Shown: positions 33,915-43,855, counted from the first letter of the stretch. The stretch: DNA of 64,000 bases from Marinomonas sp. CT5 (GCF_018336975.1 NZ_CP025572.1:1-64000), one strand, 5' to 3'. Numbers and translations are program-made. Notes: generated by a model from the sequence alone, not told the origin.

Positions 33915-34001
33915 TTATTTCAGAAAGAACAAAGCCGCCGGGTCCAGTTTAGGGACTCGGAGGCTGGTAAATCGTTGTGATAGTACAATAAGATGCGTCA
34001 T
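33915..34001 (-). CDS. Possible leader peptide, 28 codons
   Basis: ATG 34001 is preceded by AGGA at 8 nt spacing and opens a frame ending in TAA at 33917-33915. The peptide begins MTHLIVLSQRF and ends DPAALFFLK, with 3 Phe and 6 Leu of 28. It spans the upstream repeat copy (33952-33963) and stops 20 nt before the hairpin at 33895. The position and composition resemble amino-acid attenuation leaders such as that of E. coli pheST, but the case is only suggestive: it is short, and a chance frame is possible. Confidence 0.35.
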   Translation of the reverse strand: MTHLIVLSQRFTSLRVPKLDPAALFFLK

Positions 34002-34085
34002 GCTTTTGATCCTAGCAGGCTATCTGTTGCAGAACAAGAAGCCTTTGGAGCAAGATCTGATTTACTTGACCTTGTTCCAAAGTTA

Positions 34086-34736
34086 CTACACAGCGTTCGG
34101 CGCAGTTGGTTCTGGGAAATCCTGACTCTGAATAGGGTCTTTTTGCAATTCCCCCCACTGTCTTTCTAACGGCATAACGCCCGCCCACACTGGCCAGTCG
34201 TTATCGGCTGGATCATCGATAGGTGGTTCTGCTCGGAATTTGACCGAGGCTTCGTCTATTTTGATACGCACGACTCCCGTCGCTTTGATCTCTTGCTCGT
34301 TGACGGGACGTAATGTTTCCCAGCGACCTGGGCTGACTTTATCGAGGAAAAGTTTGAATTGACGTACTTTTTCTTCTTTTTCTTCGATCAGTTCTGGTAC
34401 GCCAAATAAGGTCACGGAACGATAATTTACTGAATGGTGCATGGCCGAACGCGCCAAGACTAAGCCATCCAATAAACTGATGTTGATGCAGACTTTTTCC
34501 GGTTCGTCGATTGGCCCTTTAACATTGCGGGCTTTCGAATGAGCGTGCCAATAGAAGTAGTCGCCTTCACGCCAATGGCTGGTGGGGGTGACAAACACTT
34601 GCCCGTCTTTGGTTTGTCCGACATGACACATAAGCGCCGCATCAATAATGTTAAATGCTAGATCTTTGTCATAAGAGGCACGGTTTGGCCCGCGTTTTAC
34701 TTTACTTAATGTGGTTTCTTCTAGTGACTGGCTCAT
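34086..34736 (-). CDS. Pyridoxamine 5'-phosphate oxidase-like flavin-binding protein
   Basis: A 216-residue split-beta-barrel protein of the PPOX/NimA-like group that binds FMN or a related cofactor. Visible blocks are AFNIIDAALMCHVGQTKDGQ, VFVTPTSHWREGDYFYWHAH, the NVKGPIDEPEKVCINISLLD stretch and HHSVNYRSVTLFGVPELI, the pattern of the pyridoxamine oxidase family protein often paired with a MocR regulator. The ribosome site GGAGAG precedes ATG 34736. It is divergent from the MocR gene, so that regulator probably controls it. A detoxifying reductase role is possible; substrate unknown. Confidence 0.85.
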   Translation of the reverse strand: MSQSLEETTLSKVKRGPNRASYDKDLAFNIIDAALMCHVGQTKDGQVFVTPTSHWREGDYFYWHAHSKARNVKGPIDEPEKVCINISLLDGLVLARSAMHHSVNYRSVTLFGVPELIEEKEEKVRQFKLFLDKVSPGRWETLRPVNEQEIKATGVVRIKIDEASVKFRAEPPIDDPADNDWPVWAGVMPLERQWGELQKDPIQSQDFPEPTAPNAV

Positions 34737-34842
34737 GAATTCTCTCCTTGTGTCCTAATCGTTGATTCGCTATAACAAGACTTTAGATAAATCTGGATGT
34801 TATAAAAATAGCCAGAATCAAGATAAAAAAGCAGGCCAGATT

Positions 34843-36309
34843 ATGAAGCACGCGATCGCCAGTTTGCGCTTTTCTTTAGACGACGATGAACCCTATTACA
34901 AACAATTGATCGAGCAGATCCAGCAAGGCATTGTGTCTGGGGAGCTATCGGTTGGTGATAAGTTACCCTCCTCGCGTTTTTTAGCCAGTTCGTTGGGTGT
35001 TTCACGAAGTACGACCTCTCGGGCCTACGATCAATTAATCGCTGAAGGTATTTTAACCAGCGAAGAAAAGCGTGGTGTGTTTGTGGCGGCTTTGCCCATG
35101 GTTAGCCAGCGTTCAACGAGGCAATCTCATTCTTCCCACTTACCCATTAATACAGTGCCAGTAACACTAGCGTTCGATGCGGGGGCTGATGTGTCTGTCT
35201 TTCCCGCTAAGGAATGGGCGTCAAGTATGCGACGGAGTTGGCTCAATCCAGATTTAACTGTGCTGGAAGGTGGGTACGAAACAGGTTACCCAAATTTAAA
35301 AGTAGCGATAGTGGATTATTTGTACCGTGTTCGAGGTCTTGAGTGTTCCGCTGAGCAAATTATTGTCACGGCTGGAAGCCGTGACTCGTTGCTTTTATTA
35401 CAACATGCGATTACATCGTTGGGAGGTTTTCATGGGTCGTCAATGAAGTGGTGGTTTGAAGAGCCCACCTACCCGCCAATTCGCGAGACTATATCATCGT
35501 CTGCCAAATCGGGTGTGCTTTTGATAGACGAAGATGGGCCTTGTTTACCAGATAGCGAATCTGTTTTGAATGCCGCAATTTTAACCCCAAATCGGCAATA
35601 TCCTCTTGGCTTGAGTATAAGTGCGGCTCGACGTCAGCAATGGCTGCAAGCATTACAAAATGATTCGCTAAATTGGTGGTTAGTGGAAGACGATTATGAC
35701 AATGAGTTTGTCTATCAGGGGCGAAGTAATGTGCCTTTTATGCAAACAGCAAGCGTGCATGATCAAGCTCGAGATCGTGTCTTCTTTGTTGGAAGCTTTT
35801 CTAAAGTGCTGTTTCGAGGCTTACGGTTGGGCTTTATTGTCGCTCCAACGAAACATATTGCGGCATTACATAGAAGTCAGCGTGTGTTGGGTGCATCGGC
35901 TTCTTTACCTATACAACCTGCAGTAGCGAACTTTATGCTTGAAGGTCATTTTGATCGGCATGTCAATCGGATGCGTCGTCACTATAGACTCAAGCGAGAC
36001 CAACTCTTGCGACTTCTAGAGTGCCATTTAAAACCTTGGTTTGAGTGGAAGAAACCTCGTGGAGGGATGCATATATTAATAGAAATCAAAAACGACTTTC
36101 TTTCCATCGTGCAATCTGAGATGGCTTTAGATCAGTTAATAGCACAAGAGCTTGCTTGTAGTGGTGTGAAACTATCACCTTTGTCCAGACATTACGCTCA
36201 CGAGCGAGACCAATGTGGTTTTTTATTGGGGTTTAGTGGACCCAATGAAGAAACTATGGTGCATATTGTTGTCGCATTGGAACATTGGTGTATAGAAAAT
36301 TTGAGATAA
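34843..36309 (+). CDS. MocR/PdxR family regulator (GntR HTH fused to aminotransferase domain)
   Basis: A 488-residue PLP-binding regulator. Residues about 1-80 form a GntR winged helix (LPSSRFLASSLGVSRSTTSR then AYDQLIAEGIL). Residues about 115-488 are an aspartate-aminotransferase-fold domain with VTAGSRDSLLLL, the PNRQYPLG block, VEDDYDNEFVYQG and the PLP lysine in GSFSKVLFRGLRLGF. The start is ATG 34843, 7 nt after AGG; the open frame from 34762 runs through probable promoter sequence. TATAAC and GTTATA (34771-34776, 34799-34804) in the divergent gap could be its site. It probably senses PLP or an amino compound and controls the flavin-type gene beside it. Confidence 0.88.
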   Translation: MKHAIASLRFSLDDDEPYYKQLIEQIQQGIVSGELSVGDKLPSSRFLASSLGVSRSTTSRAYDQLIAEGILTSEEKRGVFVAALPMVSQRSTRQSHSSHLPINTVPVTLAFDAGADVSVFPAKEWASSMRRSWLNPDLTVLEGGYETGYPNLKVAIVDYLYRVRGLECSAEQIIVTAGSRDSLLLLQHAITSLGGFHGSSMKWWFEEPTYPPIRETISSSAKSGVLLIDEDGPCLPDSESVLNAAILTPNRQYPLGLSISAARRQQWLQALQNDSLNWWLVEDDYDNEFVYQGRSNVPFMQTASVHDQARDRVFFVGSFSKVLFRGLRLGFIVAPTKHIAALHRSQRVLGASASLPIQPAVANFMLEGHFDRHVNRMRRHYRLKRDQLLRLLECHLKPWFEWKKPRGGMHILIEIKNDFLSIVQSEMALDQLIAQELACSGVKLSPLSRHYAHERDQCGFLLGFSGPNEETMVHIVVALEHWCIENLR

Positions 36310-36542
36310 AGTATTATTTACAACGTGTAAGGAAATCGTCTTATAAGCGCGCTAATCTTAGCTTTACAGCTTATGTTTAAGGCATTTTTTTAGGCTAAAA
36401 ATGTGGAAGTTTATAAAAAGACAGTGAAGCAAAGATGAACAAAGGCTAAACTACACTTTGTGTGGCTGTATAATTTTTGCTATATTTCGCACACTTAAAT
36501 TCGTATGAAGCGTGTAAAAACGGCATTTTCACTTTTGTTTTT

Positions 36543-36932
36543 ATGAATCGGATGGATAAATTGAACAAATTTCAAGACATTTTGCGCCATAGTGTGCACT
36601 CGGTGTCCAGCGTCTTGGCGGATTCTTTACGCCTAGATTTTGCCGTGTCTTGCTTGATTTTAAGTTTCTCCGTAATGATTGCCGCTCCTTTCTCTATTTT
36701 TAACCCAAGTGTTATTAATATCGACCCTATTCCTAATGCGGGGCTATGTTTTAGTCTCGTATTTATAGCTCTATTATTGGTTAGTTATTGGTCCGTTATG
36801 ACCAATATCAACCCTGCTCGCCAGAAATTGGCCTTCTCTTTGTTTCATGTGTTTGCTCTTAATGAGCGACTTAGTCGTGCTGAGGCTCGATGCGTGATGA
36901 GATGTGGAGCTCCCCTTTTCAGATTTAGGTGA
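36543..36932 (+). CDS. Hypothetical membrane protein
   Basis: A 129-residue protein of no recognised family. Two hydrophobic helices are seen at about residues 33-53 (FAVSCLILSFSVMIAAPFSI) and 66-86 (GLCFSLVFIALLLVSYWSVM), between an amphipathic N-terminus and a basic C-terminus. The start is uncertain: ATG 36543 or 36552, neither with a strong ribosome site; the open frame goes back to TTG 36477 but would overlap the TATAAT box at 36469. It may be a real small gene or a chance frame. If it is not a gene, 36310-37091 holds only this promoter-like box and the hairpin at 37019. Confidence 0.4.
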   Translation: MNRMDKLNKFQDILRHSVHSVSSVLADSLRLDFAVSCLILSFSVMIAAPFSIFNPSVINIDPIPNAGLCFSLVFIALLLVSYWSVMTNINPARQKLAFSLFHVFALNERLSRAEARCVMRCGAPLFRFR

Positions 36933-37012
36933 TCCAAAAAAGCCATTGCTGCGTTAATTTTATTAACTAGGTAATGGTCTTTGTGCTGTTCTCAGTGTGG
37001 TGATCTTTACTG

Positions 37013-37038
37013 AAATACCCGGCGTTTTGCCGGATTTT
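37013..37038 (+). terminator. Weak hairpin terminator before the cyo operon
   Basis: CCGGC (37019-37023) and GCCGG (37029-37033) enclose GTTTT and are followed by ATTTT; partial A-T pairing extends the stem. It could end transcription of the small membrane gene and separate it from cyoA. Confidence 0.4.
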
Positions 37039-37091
37039 CGTTCTGTTACTGGATCGTTTGGTAGCAGTTTTGTGAACATAAGGGTTAGAGG

Positions 37092-38156
37092 ATGATTCTC
37101 TTGTTAACTCGTATCCTAAGTAAAGTCGCTTTGGCGCTAATGGTGGGCTTGCTCGCCGGTTGTCAGGGTGGTGTGCTCGATCCTAAAGGGCAAGTAGGTA
37201 TTGAAGAGAAGCAACTTATTATTGTTGCGACTTTGTTGATGCTGCTTGTTGTGATTCCTGTCATTTTCATGACACTGTATTTCGCTTGGAAATACCGTGA
37301 AGGACGTGACGAGATCTACGAACCAAAATGGTCACACTCCACAAAAATTGAAACCATTGTTTGGACTATTCCAATTGTCATCATCATCATTCTTGGTGTG
37401 ATTACATGGAAATCAACTCATTCATTGGATCCTTACAAGCCTTTGAAATCGGAAAAAGATCACATCGATGTTCAGGTCGTTTCGATGAACTGGAAGTGGT
37501 TATTTATTTATCCGGATCTTGGTATTGCCTCTGTGAACGAGCTGAGATTCCCAGCGAATGTTCCTGTTGCTTTCCATATTTCATCAGAAGGCACAATGAA
37601 CTCGTTCTTCATTCCTCAGTTGGGTAGCCAAATTTACTCAATGGCAGGCATGGTGACCAAGCTTCACTTGATTGCAAATGAGCCTGGTACTTTTGATGGA
37701 TTCTCTTCGAACTACAGTGGTCCTGGTTTTAGTACTATGAAGTTCAAAGCTATTGCGACAGAAACTGAAGCTGATTTTGATGCTTGGGTTGAAGGTGTGA
37801 AAGCTGAGTCAATTGATGGTGCTATTAATAACGGCATACTGGATCAAGCCTCTTATGAAAAGCTTGCCCAATATGATGCGGATCCTCATCACAAACATGA
37901 GGCGACTCCCGTACAGTATTACGGCTCAATTAAGTCGAGTGTTTTCATGGATAATGTTATGAAGTTCATGAAAGATCACGGCAAAGTTGAGTTGCTGAAA
38001 GGCACAACGTTTGATTCCCAAATGATCCACGGCAGTTCAAACCATGGTGAAATGAATCATGGCGAGATGAATCATGGCGAAATGAATCATGGCGAAATGA
38101 ACCATGAAGCATCTGAGCACTCATCTCACGAGATGCACATGGAGGCAGATAAATAA
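37092..38156 (+). CDS. cyoA: Cytochrome o ubiquinol oxidase subunit II
   Basis: A 354-residue subunit of the proton-pumping bo3-type quinol oxidase. The signal peptide ends in a lipobox LLAGC, followed by two transmembrane helices (about residues 45-68 and 88-108) and a periplasmic cupredoxin domain ([20 protein letters not shown]). The CuA ligands of cytochrome oxidases are missing ([14 protein letters not shown]), which marks it as a quinol oxidase. The last 45 residues are unusual: a run of NHGEM repeats and a His/Met-rich tail. It is the first gene of cyoABCDE and its stop overlaps cyoB by one nt. Confidence 0.96.
   Translation: MILLLTRILSKVALALMVGLLAGCQGGVLDPKGQVGIEEKQLIIVATLLMLLVVIPVIFMTLYFAWKYREGRDEIYEPKWSHSTKIETIVWTIPIVIIIILGVITWKSTHSLDPYKPLKSEKDHIDVQVVSMNWKWLFIYPDLGIASVNELRFPANVPVAFHISSEGTMNSFFIPQLGSQIYSMAGMVTKLHLIANEPGTFDGFSSNYSGPGFSTMKFKAIATETEADFDAWVEGVKAESIDGAINNGILDQASYEKLAQYDADPHHKHEATPVQYYGSIKSSVFMDNVMKFMKDHGKVELLKGTTFDSQMIHGSSNHGEMNHGEMNHGEMNHGEMNHEASEHSSHEMHMEADK
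38042..38104 (+). repeat. Tandem 15-nt repeats in cyoA encoding NHGEM units
   Basis: The unit AATCATGGCGAAATG, with slight variants, occurs four times in a row, with diverged copies at each side. It encodes a His/Met-rich tail typical of loose metal binding. The near-identity of the DNA copies points to recent slippage expansion. Confidence 0.8.
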
Positions 38157-40135
38157 TGTCTATTCTAGGTAAATTATCTTTAGATGCGATTCCATTTCAT
38201 GAACCGATTCTGATAGCCACATTCTCTGTTGTTGCTATCGGTGTATTGGTACTTGCTTTCCTACTTATCAAGTTTAACTTGCTTGGTGTTCTTTGGAGAG
38301 ATTGGTTAACATCTATTGACCATAAACGCCTTGGTGTAATGTATATAGTGCTCGCGCTTATCATGTTACTCCGTGGTTTTGCTGACGCAATAATGATGCG
38401 TTTGCAATTGGCTTTGTCTACTAATGGTGGCGAAGGCTACTTGCCACCACATCACTATGACCAAATCTTTACGGCGCATGGTGTTATCATGATCATCTTT
38501 ATGGCAATGCCATTTATGATTGGTCTGATGAACATTGTTGTTCCTCTACAGATTGGTGCTCGTGATGTTGCATTCCCATTCCTAAACAACCTTAGCTTTT
38601 GGCTAACGGCTGGTGGGGCTATCCTAATCAACATTTCTCTATTCGTTGGTGAATTTGCTAAAACTGGTTGGGTGGCTTATCCGCCACTAGCAGGTTTGCA
38701 GTTCAGTCCGGACGTAGGGGTTGATTACTATATATGGGCGCTGCAGATATCCGGGATAGGTACGACTTTAACGGCTGTTAACTTCTTGGCAACCGTATTT
38801 AAGATGCGTGCTCCTGGCATGAAATTGATGGATATGCCGATTTTCACTTGGACCTGTACTTGGGCCAATATCTTGATCGCGGCATCATTCCCAATTTTGA
38901 CTGCTGTACTAGCAATGTTGACACTTGACCGTTACTTAGACTTCCACTTCTTTACGAATGATGGCGGCGGTAACTCAATGATGTATATCAACCTATTCTG
39001 GGCATGGGGTCACCCTGAAGTGTACATTCTTGTACTTCCAGCATTTGGTATCTTCTCTGAAGTTGTGTCTACGTTCACTGGTAAGCGCTTATTCGGCTAT
39101 AAATCAATGGTCTGGGCGACAGCTTCGATTTCCATTCTTGGTTTCATCGTATGGCTGCATCACTTCTTTACCATGGGGTCTAGTGCGAACGTTAACGCCT
39201 TCTTTGGTGTGATGACTATGATCATCGCGGTACCAACGGGTGTGAAACTATTTAACTGGTTGTTCACTATGTACCGCGGTCGCTTACGTGTGACTGTGCC
39301 AGTACTTTGGACACTTGGTTTCATGGTGACTTTCTCTATCGGTGGTATGACAGGTGTTCTACTTGCGGTACCTGGTGCTGACTACGTATTGCACAACAGT
39401 TTGTTCTTGATTGCCCACTTCCACAACACCATCATTGGTGGTGCGGTATTTGGTTATCTAGCTGGTTTTGTTTTCTGGTTCCCGAAAGTAATGGGCTTCC
39501 ACCTAAATGTGAAATTAGGTAAAGCGGCTTTCTGGTGTTGGTTAGTTGGTTTCTTCTTAGCCTTTATGCCTTTGTATGTACTAGGTTTCTTGGGTATGAC
39601 GCGCCGTCTAAACCATACAGATAACCCAGATTGGAATATCTGGTTGTACATCGCTTTAGTTGGTGCTTTTGTTATTTTGGCAGGTATTGTTTGTCAATTG
39701 CTACAATTGTATGTCAGCTTCCGTGACCGTAAACAAAACTTGGATACTACAGGTGATCCATGGAATGGTCATACGCTTGAGTGGTCTACAGCATCACCGC
39801 CACAGTATTACAACTTTGCTAATATCCCAACTGTTTCTGATATCGATGCGTTCACCGATATGAAAGAGAAAGGTGAAGCTTACGTTCGTCATGAGAAATA
39901 TGAAGCGATTCATATGCCTAAGAATACTGCAGCAGGTATGCAGATCTCTGGCTGTATTACTCTAATGGGCTTTGCTTTAATCTGGCACATTTGGTGGTTA
40001 GCTGCGCTTGGTTTGATCGGTGGGTTTGTATTCCTTGTGCTTCGTGCTTACACCAAAGATGTTGATTACTATGTACAGCCTGATGAAGTTGCTCGCATAG
40101 AAAATGCTCATCTTGATAACGTGGCTAAGGGGTAA
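38156..40135 (+). CDS. cyoB: Cytochrome o ubiquinol oxidase subunit I
   Basis: A 659-residue heme-copper catalytic subunit that reduces O2 and pumps protons, with about 15 transmembrane segments. Heme and CuB ligands are visible: [13 protein letters not shown] (low-spin heme His), [15 protein letters not shown] with the cross-linked His-Tyr, HHFFTMG (CuB His pair) and [11 protein letters not shown] (heme o3 and low-spin heme His). The length matches E. coli CyoB (663). It is translationally coupled to cyoA and followed 2 nt later by cyoC. Confidence 0.97.
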   Translation: MSILGKLSLDAIPFHEPILIATFSVVAIGVLVLAFLLIKFNLLGVLWRDWLTSIDHKRLGVMYIVLALIMLLRGFADAIMMRLQLALSTNGGEGYLPPHHYDQIFTAHGVIMIIFMAMPFMIGLMNIVVPLQIGARDVAFPFLNNLSFWLTAGGAILINISLFVGEFAKTGWVAYPPLAGLQFSPDVGVDYYIWALQISGIGTTLTAVNFLATVFKMRAPGMKLMDMPIFTWTCTWANILIAASFPILTAVLAMLTLDRYLDFHFFTNDGGGNSMMYINLFWAWGHPEVYILVLPAFGIFSEVVSTFTGKRLFGYKSMVWATASISILGFIVWLHHFFTMGSSANVNAFFGVMTMIIAVPTGVKLFNWLFTMYRGRLRVTVPVLWTLGFMVTFSIGGMTGVLLAVPGADYVLHNSLFLIAHFHNTIIGGAVFGYLAGFVFWFPKVMGFHLNVKLGKAAFWCWLVGFFLAFMPLYVLGFLGMTRRLNHTDNPDWNIWLYIALVGAFVILAGIVCQLLQLYVSFRDRKQNLDTTGDPWNGHTLEWSTASPPQYYNFANIPTVSDIDAFTDMKEKGEAYVRHEKYEAIHMPKNTAAGMQISGCITLMGFALIWHIWWLAALGLIGGFVFLVLRAYTKDVDYYVQPDEVARIENAHLDNVAKG

Positions 40136-40137
40136 TC

Positions 40138-40749
40138 ATGAGTACTACACATATGCATACGCATGACGCTCACGACGAGCATCACGATCACGATCCAGCA
40201 CCGCATAACGTGTTTGGTTTTTGGTTATACCTAATGACGGACTGTTTGCTTTTTGCATCCGTCTTCGCTACTTATGCTGTGCTCTTTATGAACACAGCAG
40301 GTGGTGTATCAGGTAAAGATATTTTCGAATTAGATTTCGTTCTAGTTGAAACCGCAGCGCTACTTCTTTCAAGTATCACTTACGGTTTTGCAATGATCTG
40401 CGCGCATAAAAAAGATAAAAAAGGCACCCTTTCTTGGTTGTCAGTTACTTTTATCTTGGGTGCTGTGTTCATTGGTATGGAAGTCTACGAATTCCATCAC
40501 CTAATCGTTCATGGTAACGGTCCTCAAGCAAGCGCATTCTTGTCAGCCTTCTTTGCCCTTGTGGGTACGCACGGCTTACACGTAACTGCTGGTTTGATCT
40601 GGATGGCTATCCTGATGATTGAGTTGATAGTATCTGGTTTTGGTAGCCGTACTGTAACTCGCTTAAGTTGCTTAAGCTTGTTCTGGCACTTCCTAGACGT
40701 TGTCTGGATTTGTGTATTCACCGTTGTTTATCTGATGGGAGCGATCTAA
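40138..40749 (+). CDS. cyoC: Cytochrome o ubiquinol oxidase subunit III
   Basis: A 203-residue, five-helix membrane subunit of the bo3 complex. Family blocks are [20 protein letters not shown], the [20 protein letters not shown] stretch with its conserved glutamate, and [14 protein letters not shown]. The N-terminus (about residues 5-22) is His/Asp-rich ([20 protein letters not shown]), beyond what E. coli CyoC has. The gene starts 2 nt after cyoB and its TAA overlaps the ATG of cyoD. Confidence 0.96.
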   Translation: MSTTHMHTHDAHDEHHDHDPAPHNVFGFWLYLMTDCLLFASVFATYAVLFMNTAGGVSGKDIFELDFVLVETAALLLSSITYGFAMICAHKKDKKGTLSWLSVTFILGAVFIGMEVYEFHHLIVHGNGPQASAFLSAFFALVGTHGLHVTAGLIWMAILMIELIVSGFGSRTVTRLSCLSLFWHFLDVVWICVFTVVYLMGAI

Positions 40750-41069
40750 TGAGTGATCATTCTTCTGAAGCGCATTCACACGGTAGCGTAAAGTCATACC
40801 TAACAGGGTTTATTTGGTCAGTTATTTTGACTGGTATTCCTTTCTGGATGGTAATGACAGAAGCGTTCGATAAGGGACCAACTTATATAACAATCGTCTT
40901 GTTAGCGATTGTTCAGATTTTTGTTCACTTGAAGTACTTCCTTCATTTGAACTTCTCTGAGCAAGGTAAGTTGGATACTTATTCATTCATTTTTGCTGCT
41001 GTGGTTATTGTGATGGTTGTCGCGTTATCCGTATGGATTATCTACGCTTCCAACGCAATGATGATGTAA
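40749..41069 (+). CDS. cyoD: Cytochrome o ubiquinol oxidase subunit IV
   Basis: A 106-residue membrane subunit with three helices, needed for assembly of the oxidase. YLTGFIWSVILTGIPFWMVM opens helix 1 and VQIFVHLKYFLHLNFSEQGK is the family signature. The start is ATG 40749, overlapping the cyoC stop codon as TAATG; the frame is open further upstream inside cyoC but not used. The N-terminus is again His-rich (SDHSSEAHSHGS). Confidence 0.95.
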   Translation: MSDHSSEAHSHGSVKSYLTGFIWSVILTGIPFWMVMTEAFDKGPTYITIVLLAIVQIFVHLKYFLHLNFSEQGKLDTYSFIFAAVVIVMVVALSVWIIYASNAMMM

Positions 41070-41140
41070 GCAGATTAATCTGATGATTATGCGGACTTCT
41101 TTCATTATAAGTGATACGTGTCCGATGGGAGCCTATAACG

Positions 41141-42031
41141 ATGTTTAAGCGTTATCTTCAGGTAACAAAGCCTGGCATCATTATGGGCAACCTCATCTCT
41201 GTTGCGGGGGGCTTCTTTTTAGCCTCTCGTGGCGAGATTGACTGGATTCTTATGCTAGCGACTGTTGTTGGTTTGTCGTTGGTGGTTGCTTCTGGCTGTG
41301 CCATTAACAACTATATTGACAGAGATATTGATGCAAAAATGCAGCGCACGCGTAACAGGGTGACTGTAAATGGTGAAATGTCAGGCAAAGCGGCATTTTT
41401 TCACGGTATTGTATTAGGCCTTATTGGTTTTACTTTACTGTCGTATTTCACTAATTGGGTTGCGGTTGCTTTTGCCGCCTTCGGTTATGTGGTTTACGTT
41501 GGCTTATACACTATGTATTTCAAGCGAAAGTCCGTTTACGGGACGTTTGTTGGTAGTTTGTCTGGTGCCGTTCCTCCAGTTGTTGGCTATTGTGCCGCAG
41601 CGGGTCAGTTCGACGCTGGTGCCGCTATCCTGCTTACTATGTTTTGTATTTGGCAAATGCCGCACTCTTACGCAATCGCTATTTTTCGTTACAAAGACTA
41701 CGAAGCAGCAGGCATTCCTGTTCTTCCTGTGTCACAAGGTATCGCAAAAGCTAAGCGTCATATAATCCTACATATTGCTGCTTTTGCAGTCGTAGCTGCT
41801 CTTTTACCATTGACTGGCTATGTTGGGATTGGCTTTATGGTCGTAGCTCTAGCAACCAGCCTTTGGTGGTTGGCGATGGCACTACGGGGTTACCGCCCTG
41901 GTATTGATTTGAATGGTTGGGCACGACAAGTGTTCTTCTTCTCTATCATTACAGTAACCGCTCTTAGTGTGACTATGGCTGTGGATTTTAATGAAGTATC
42001 ACCAAATCTTTTGGTGTTTGCTGCGCATTGA
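41141..42031 (+). CDS. cyoE: Protoheme IX farnesyltransferase (heme O synthase)
   Basis: A 296-residue UbiA-superfamily membrane enzyme that adds farnesyl to heme b, giving heme o for CyoB. The prenyl-diphosphate/Mg motif [18 protein letters not shown] is intact, with [15 protein letters not shown] at the N-terminus and [20 protein letters not shown] in the second Asp/aromatic region. ATG 41141 has GGAG 9 nt upstream; the open frame from GTG 41111 is 10 codons longer. It is the last gene of the operon, before a strong terminator. Confidence 0.96.
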   Translation: MFKRYLQVTKPGIIMGNLISVAGGFFLASRGEIDWILMLATVVGLSLVVASGCAINNYIDRDIDAKMQRTRNRVTVNGEMSGKAAFFHGIVLGLIGFTLLSYFTNWVAVAFAAFGYVVYVGLYTMYFKRKSVYGTFVGSLSGAVPPVVGYCAAAGQFDAGAAILLTMFCIWQMPHSYAIAIFRYKDYEAAGIPVLPVSQGIAKAKRHIILHIAAFAVVAALLPLTGYVGIGFMVVALATSLWWLAMALRGYRPGIDLNGWARQVFFFSIITVTALSVTMAVDFNEVSPNLLVFAAH

Positions 42032-42038
42032 TATTTAT

Positions 42039-42065
42039 AAAAACGGGCTCCGGCCCGTTTTTTTA
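42039..42065 (+). terminator. Terminator of the cyo operon
   Basis: AAACGGGC (42041-42048), loop TCCG, GCCCGTTT (42053-42060), then TTTT: a strong rho-independent terminator 8 nt after the cyoE stop. Confidence 0.9.
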
Positions 42066-42187
42066 TTTCTCCTCTTCTTTTTTTGATAACTTCCTATTTC
42101 GTCCATTATTCGCTATTTTGAAAGCCTGACTGTTGAGTTTTATGTCGACGAATATGCTTAACATCGAAATCAAAAAGGATGATGAAA

Positions 42188-43852
42188 ATGAAAGCGCGTT
42201 TAATCTACCTAGCTCAAGTTATTGTACTTTTTGTTTTAGGAAGCAGCAGTGTTTATGCAGACCCCAGCCGCTGTCATGCTTTACTAGAAAATGCTCCGGA
42301 AGGGGTCAATATTACAACTTTGATGATGTCGCCAGATAGGGAAGTGAACAGTTCTTACTGCAAAGTAACCGGAGTCATGGCGCAGCGGATTGGAAGTGAT
42401 GGTAAATTTTATTCTATTCAGTTTGAGTTGCGACTTCCTAATAATTGGCAAGGAAGGTTTGCTTATCAATTTAATGGAGGTGTTGATGGTGACGTTAAAC
42501 CTGCATTAGGAAAAATTACAGGGCTTGTTAATTCTGAATATGCAATCAATCAAGGTTTTGCTGTTGTTTCAAGTAATGGTGGACATGATGGTAAAGCTAA
42601 CTCTGAACTAGGTCTTACGGGTGGGGTGGTATTTGGTCATGATCCAGAAGCTCGTCGTGATTACGGTTATGGAGCGGTTCAGAAGTTAAACCCCGTGGCT
42701 CGTTCTTTAGTAGAAATATATTACCAATCTCCGATTAAATATTCTTATGGTCTAGGTCAATCTAATGGCGGCCGCATGGCGATGGTGGCAGCTTCTCGTT
42801 TTCCTAAGATGTTTGATGGTTTGTTAGTTGGGTATCCAGGTTTTAATTTACCAAGAGCGGCTTTACAGCACGCTTGGGATATTCAAGCGTTATATCGAGT
42901 TAATGATGATATTAGTCAGGCACTAACTCAACGGGACTTAGATATGTTCGCTAAGCGTATATTAGACCAATGTGATGCACTAGACGGTATTAACGATGAT
43001 ATGATTTTTGCGGCGGATGCATGCCAACAAGTCTTTGAGCCGAAAGCATTAGTCTGCAAAGGTAAGTTTGATAAAAATTGCCTGCCATTACATAAGCTAG
43101 GCGCTTTGATACGTATGCATTTAGGACCTCATAATTCCCACGATCAAGCTTTGTATACCAGCTGGCCTTATGATACAGGGATTCGTTCTAAAAACTGGCG
43201 CATGTGGAAGGTGGAAAGTGAGGTACCAGCATGGGGTAATAAACCAATTAGTGTGGTTATGGGAGCGGGGGCTTTAGCACATATTTTTACGACGCCATAT
43301 ACAAATGTCTCTGGAGATGTTTATTCACTAGAAAATTACCTTCTGCATTTTGATTTTGATAAAGATGCCCCCAAGATTTATGCGATTAATCGTCAATTTA
43401 AAGAATCTGCAATGACGACGATGACTACGCCTGACGCAGCCAAGCCTAAATTAACCCAGTTTAAAAAGTACGGTGGGAAGATGATTATTTTCCATGGTAA
43501 CAGTGATCCAGCTTTCTCTGTGAAAGATACCGCGCGTTGGTATGACTTTTTAAACTTCACTTTAGTGGGTAAAGCACCGGAATTTGTACGTTTCTATCGT
43601 GTGCCCGGTATGCCTCATGGACAAGGTGGTCCCTCGGCTGACCAATTTAATATGCTTCGACCATTGGTTGCATGGGTCGAAAGAAAACAATCTCCCCAAG
43701 AAATTATTGCTGCCACACGAGCTGATAATCCTGAAATTACAGCTCGTATGGCAGGAATGACACGTCCTTTGTGCCCTTATCCAGCATACGCCAAGTACCA
43801 CGAAGGTAATTTTCTAAAGGCGAGTTCTTTTCAATGTGTGGTCACTAAATAG
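42188..43852 (+). CDS. Tannase/feruloyl esterase family protein, secreted
   Basis: A 554-residue hydrolase with a signal peptide (cleavage near VYA-DPS). The nucleophile motif is GLGQSNGGRMA (GxSxGG), the acid is probably in FHGNSDPAFSV, and the His in VPGMPHGQGG; a pair of cysteines beside the triad is a family trait (several Cys: RCHALL, SYCKVT, QCDALDG, ADACQQ). Family members cut gallate or ferulate esters. ATG 42188 has AAGG 9 nt upstream; ATGs at 42179 and 42182 are too close to it. It stands alone after the cyo terminator. Its stop lies 3 nt from the stop of the convergent SDR gene. Confidence 0.85.
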   Translation: MKARLIYLAQVIVLFVLGSSSVYADPSRCHALLENAPEGVNITTLMMSPDREVNSSYCKVTGVMAQRIGSDGKFYSIQFELRLPNNWQGRFAYQFNGGVDGDVKPALGKITGLVNSEYAINQGFAVVSSNGGHDGKANSELGLTGGVVFGHDPEARRDYGYGAVQKLNPVARSLVEIYYQSPIKYSYGLGQSNGGRMAMVAASRFPKMFDGLLVGYPGFNLPRAALQHAWDIQALYRVNDDISQALTQRDLDMFAKRILDQCDALDGINDDMIFAADACQQVFEPKALVCKGKFDKNCLPLHKLGALIRMHLGPHNSHDQALYTSWPYDTGIRSKNWRMWKVESEVPAWGNKPISVVMGAGALAHIFTTPYTNVSGDVYSLENYLLHFDFDKDAPKIYAINRQFKESAMTTMTTPDAAKPKLTQFKKYGGKMIIFHGNSDPAFSVKDTARWYDFLNFTLVGKAPEFVRFYRVPGMPHGQGGPSADQFNMLRPLVAWVERKQSPQEIIAATRADNPEITARMAGMTRPLCPYPAYAKYHEGNFLKASSFQCVVTK

Positions 43853-43855
43853 CGA

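Noticed and set aside
33875-33963. A tRNA or tRNA-like fold in the leader of the PheS-like gene
   Set aside because: The GC-rich repeats look tRNA-arm-like, but no cloverleaf with acceptor, anticodon and T arms can be drawn on either strand.
33742-34125. 127-codon plus-strand frame over the PheS-like leader
   Set aside because: It covers the start of the minus-strand ligase gene and its leader, has no ribosome site and no recognisable protein pattern; taken as a shadow.
38042-38104. Short regular repeats as a possible CRISPR array
   Set aside because: The units are directly adjacent without spacers and in frame with the cyoA C-terminus; they are coding tandem repeats.
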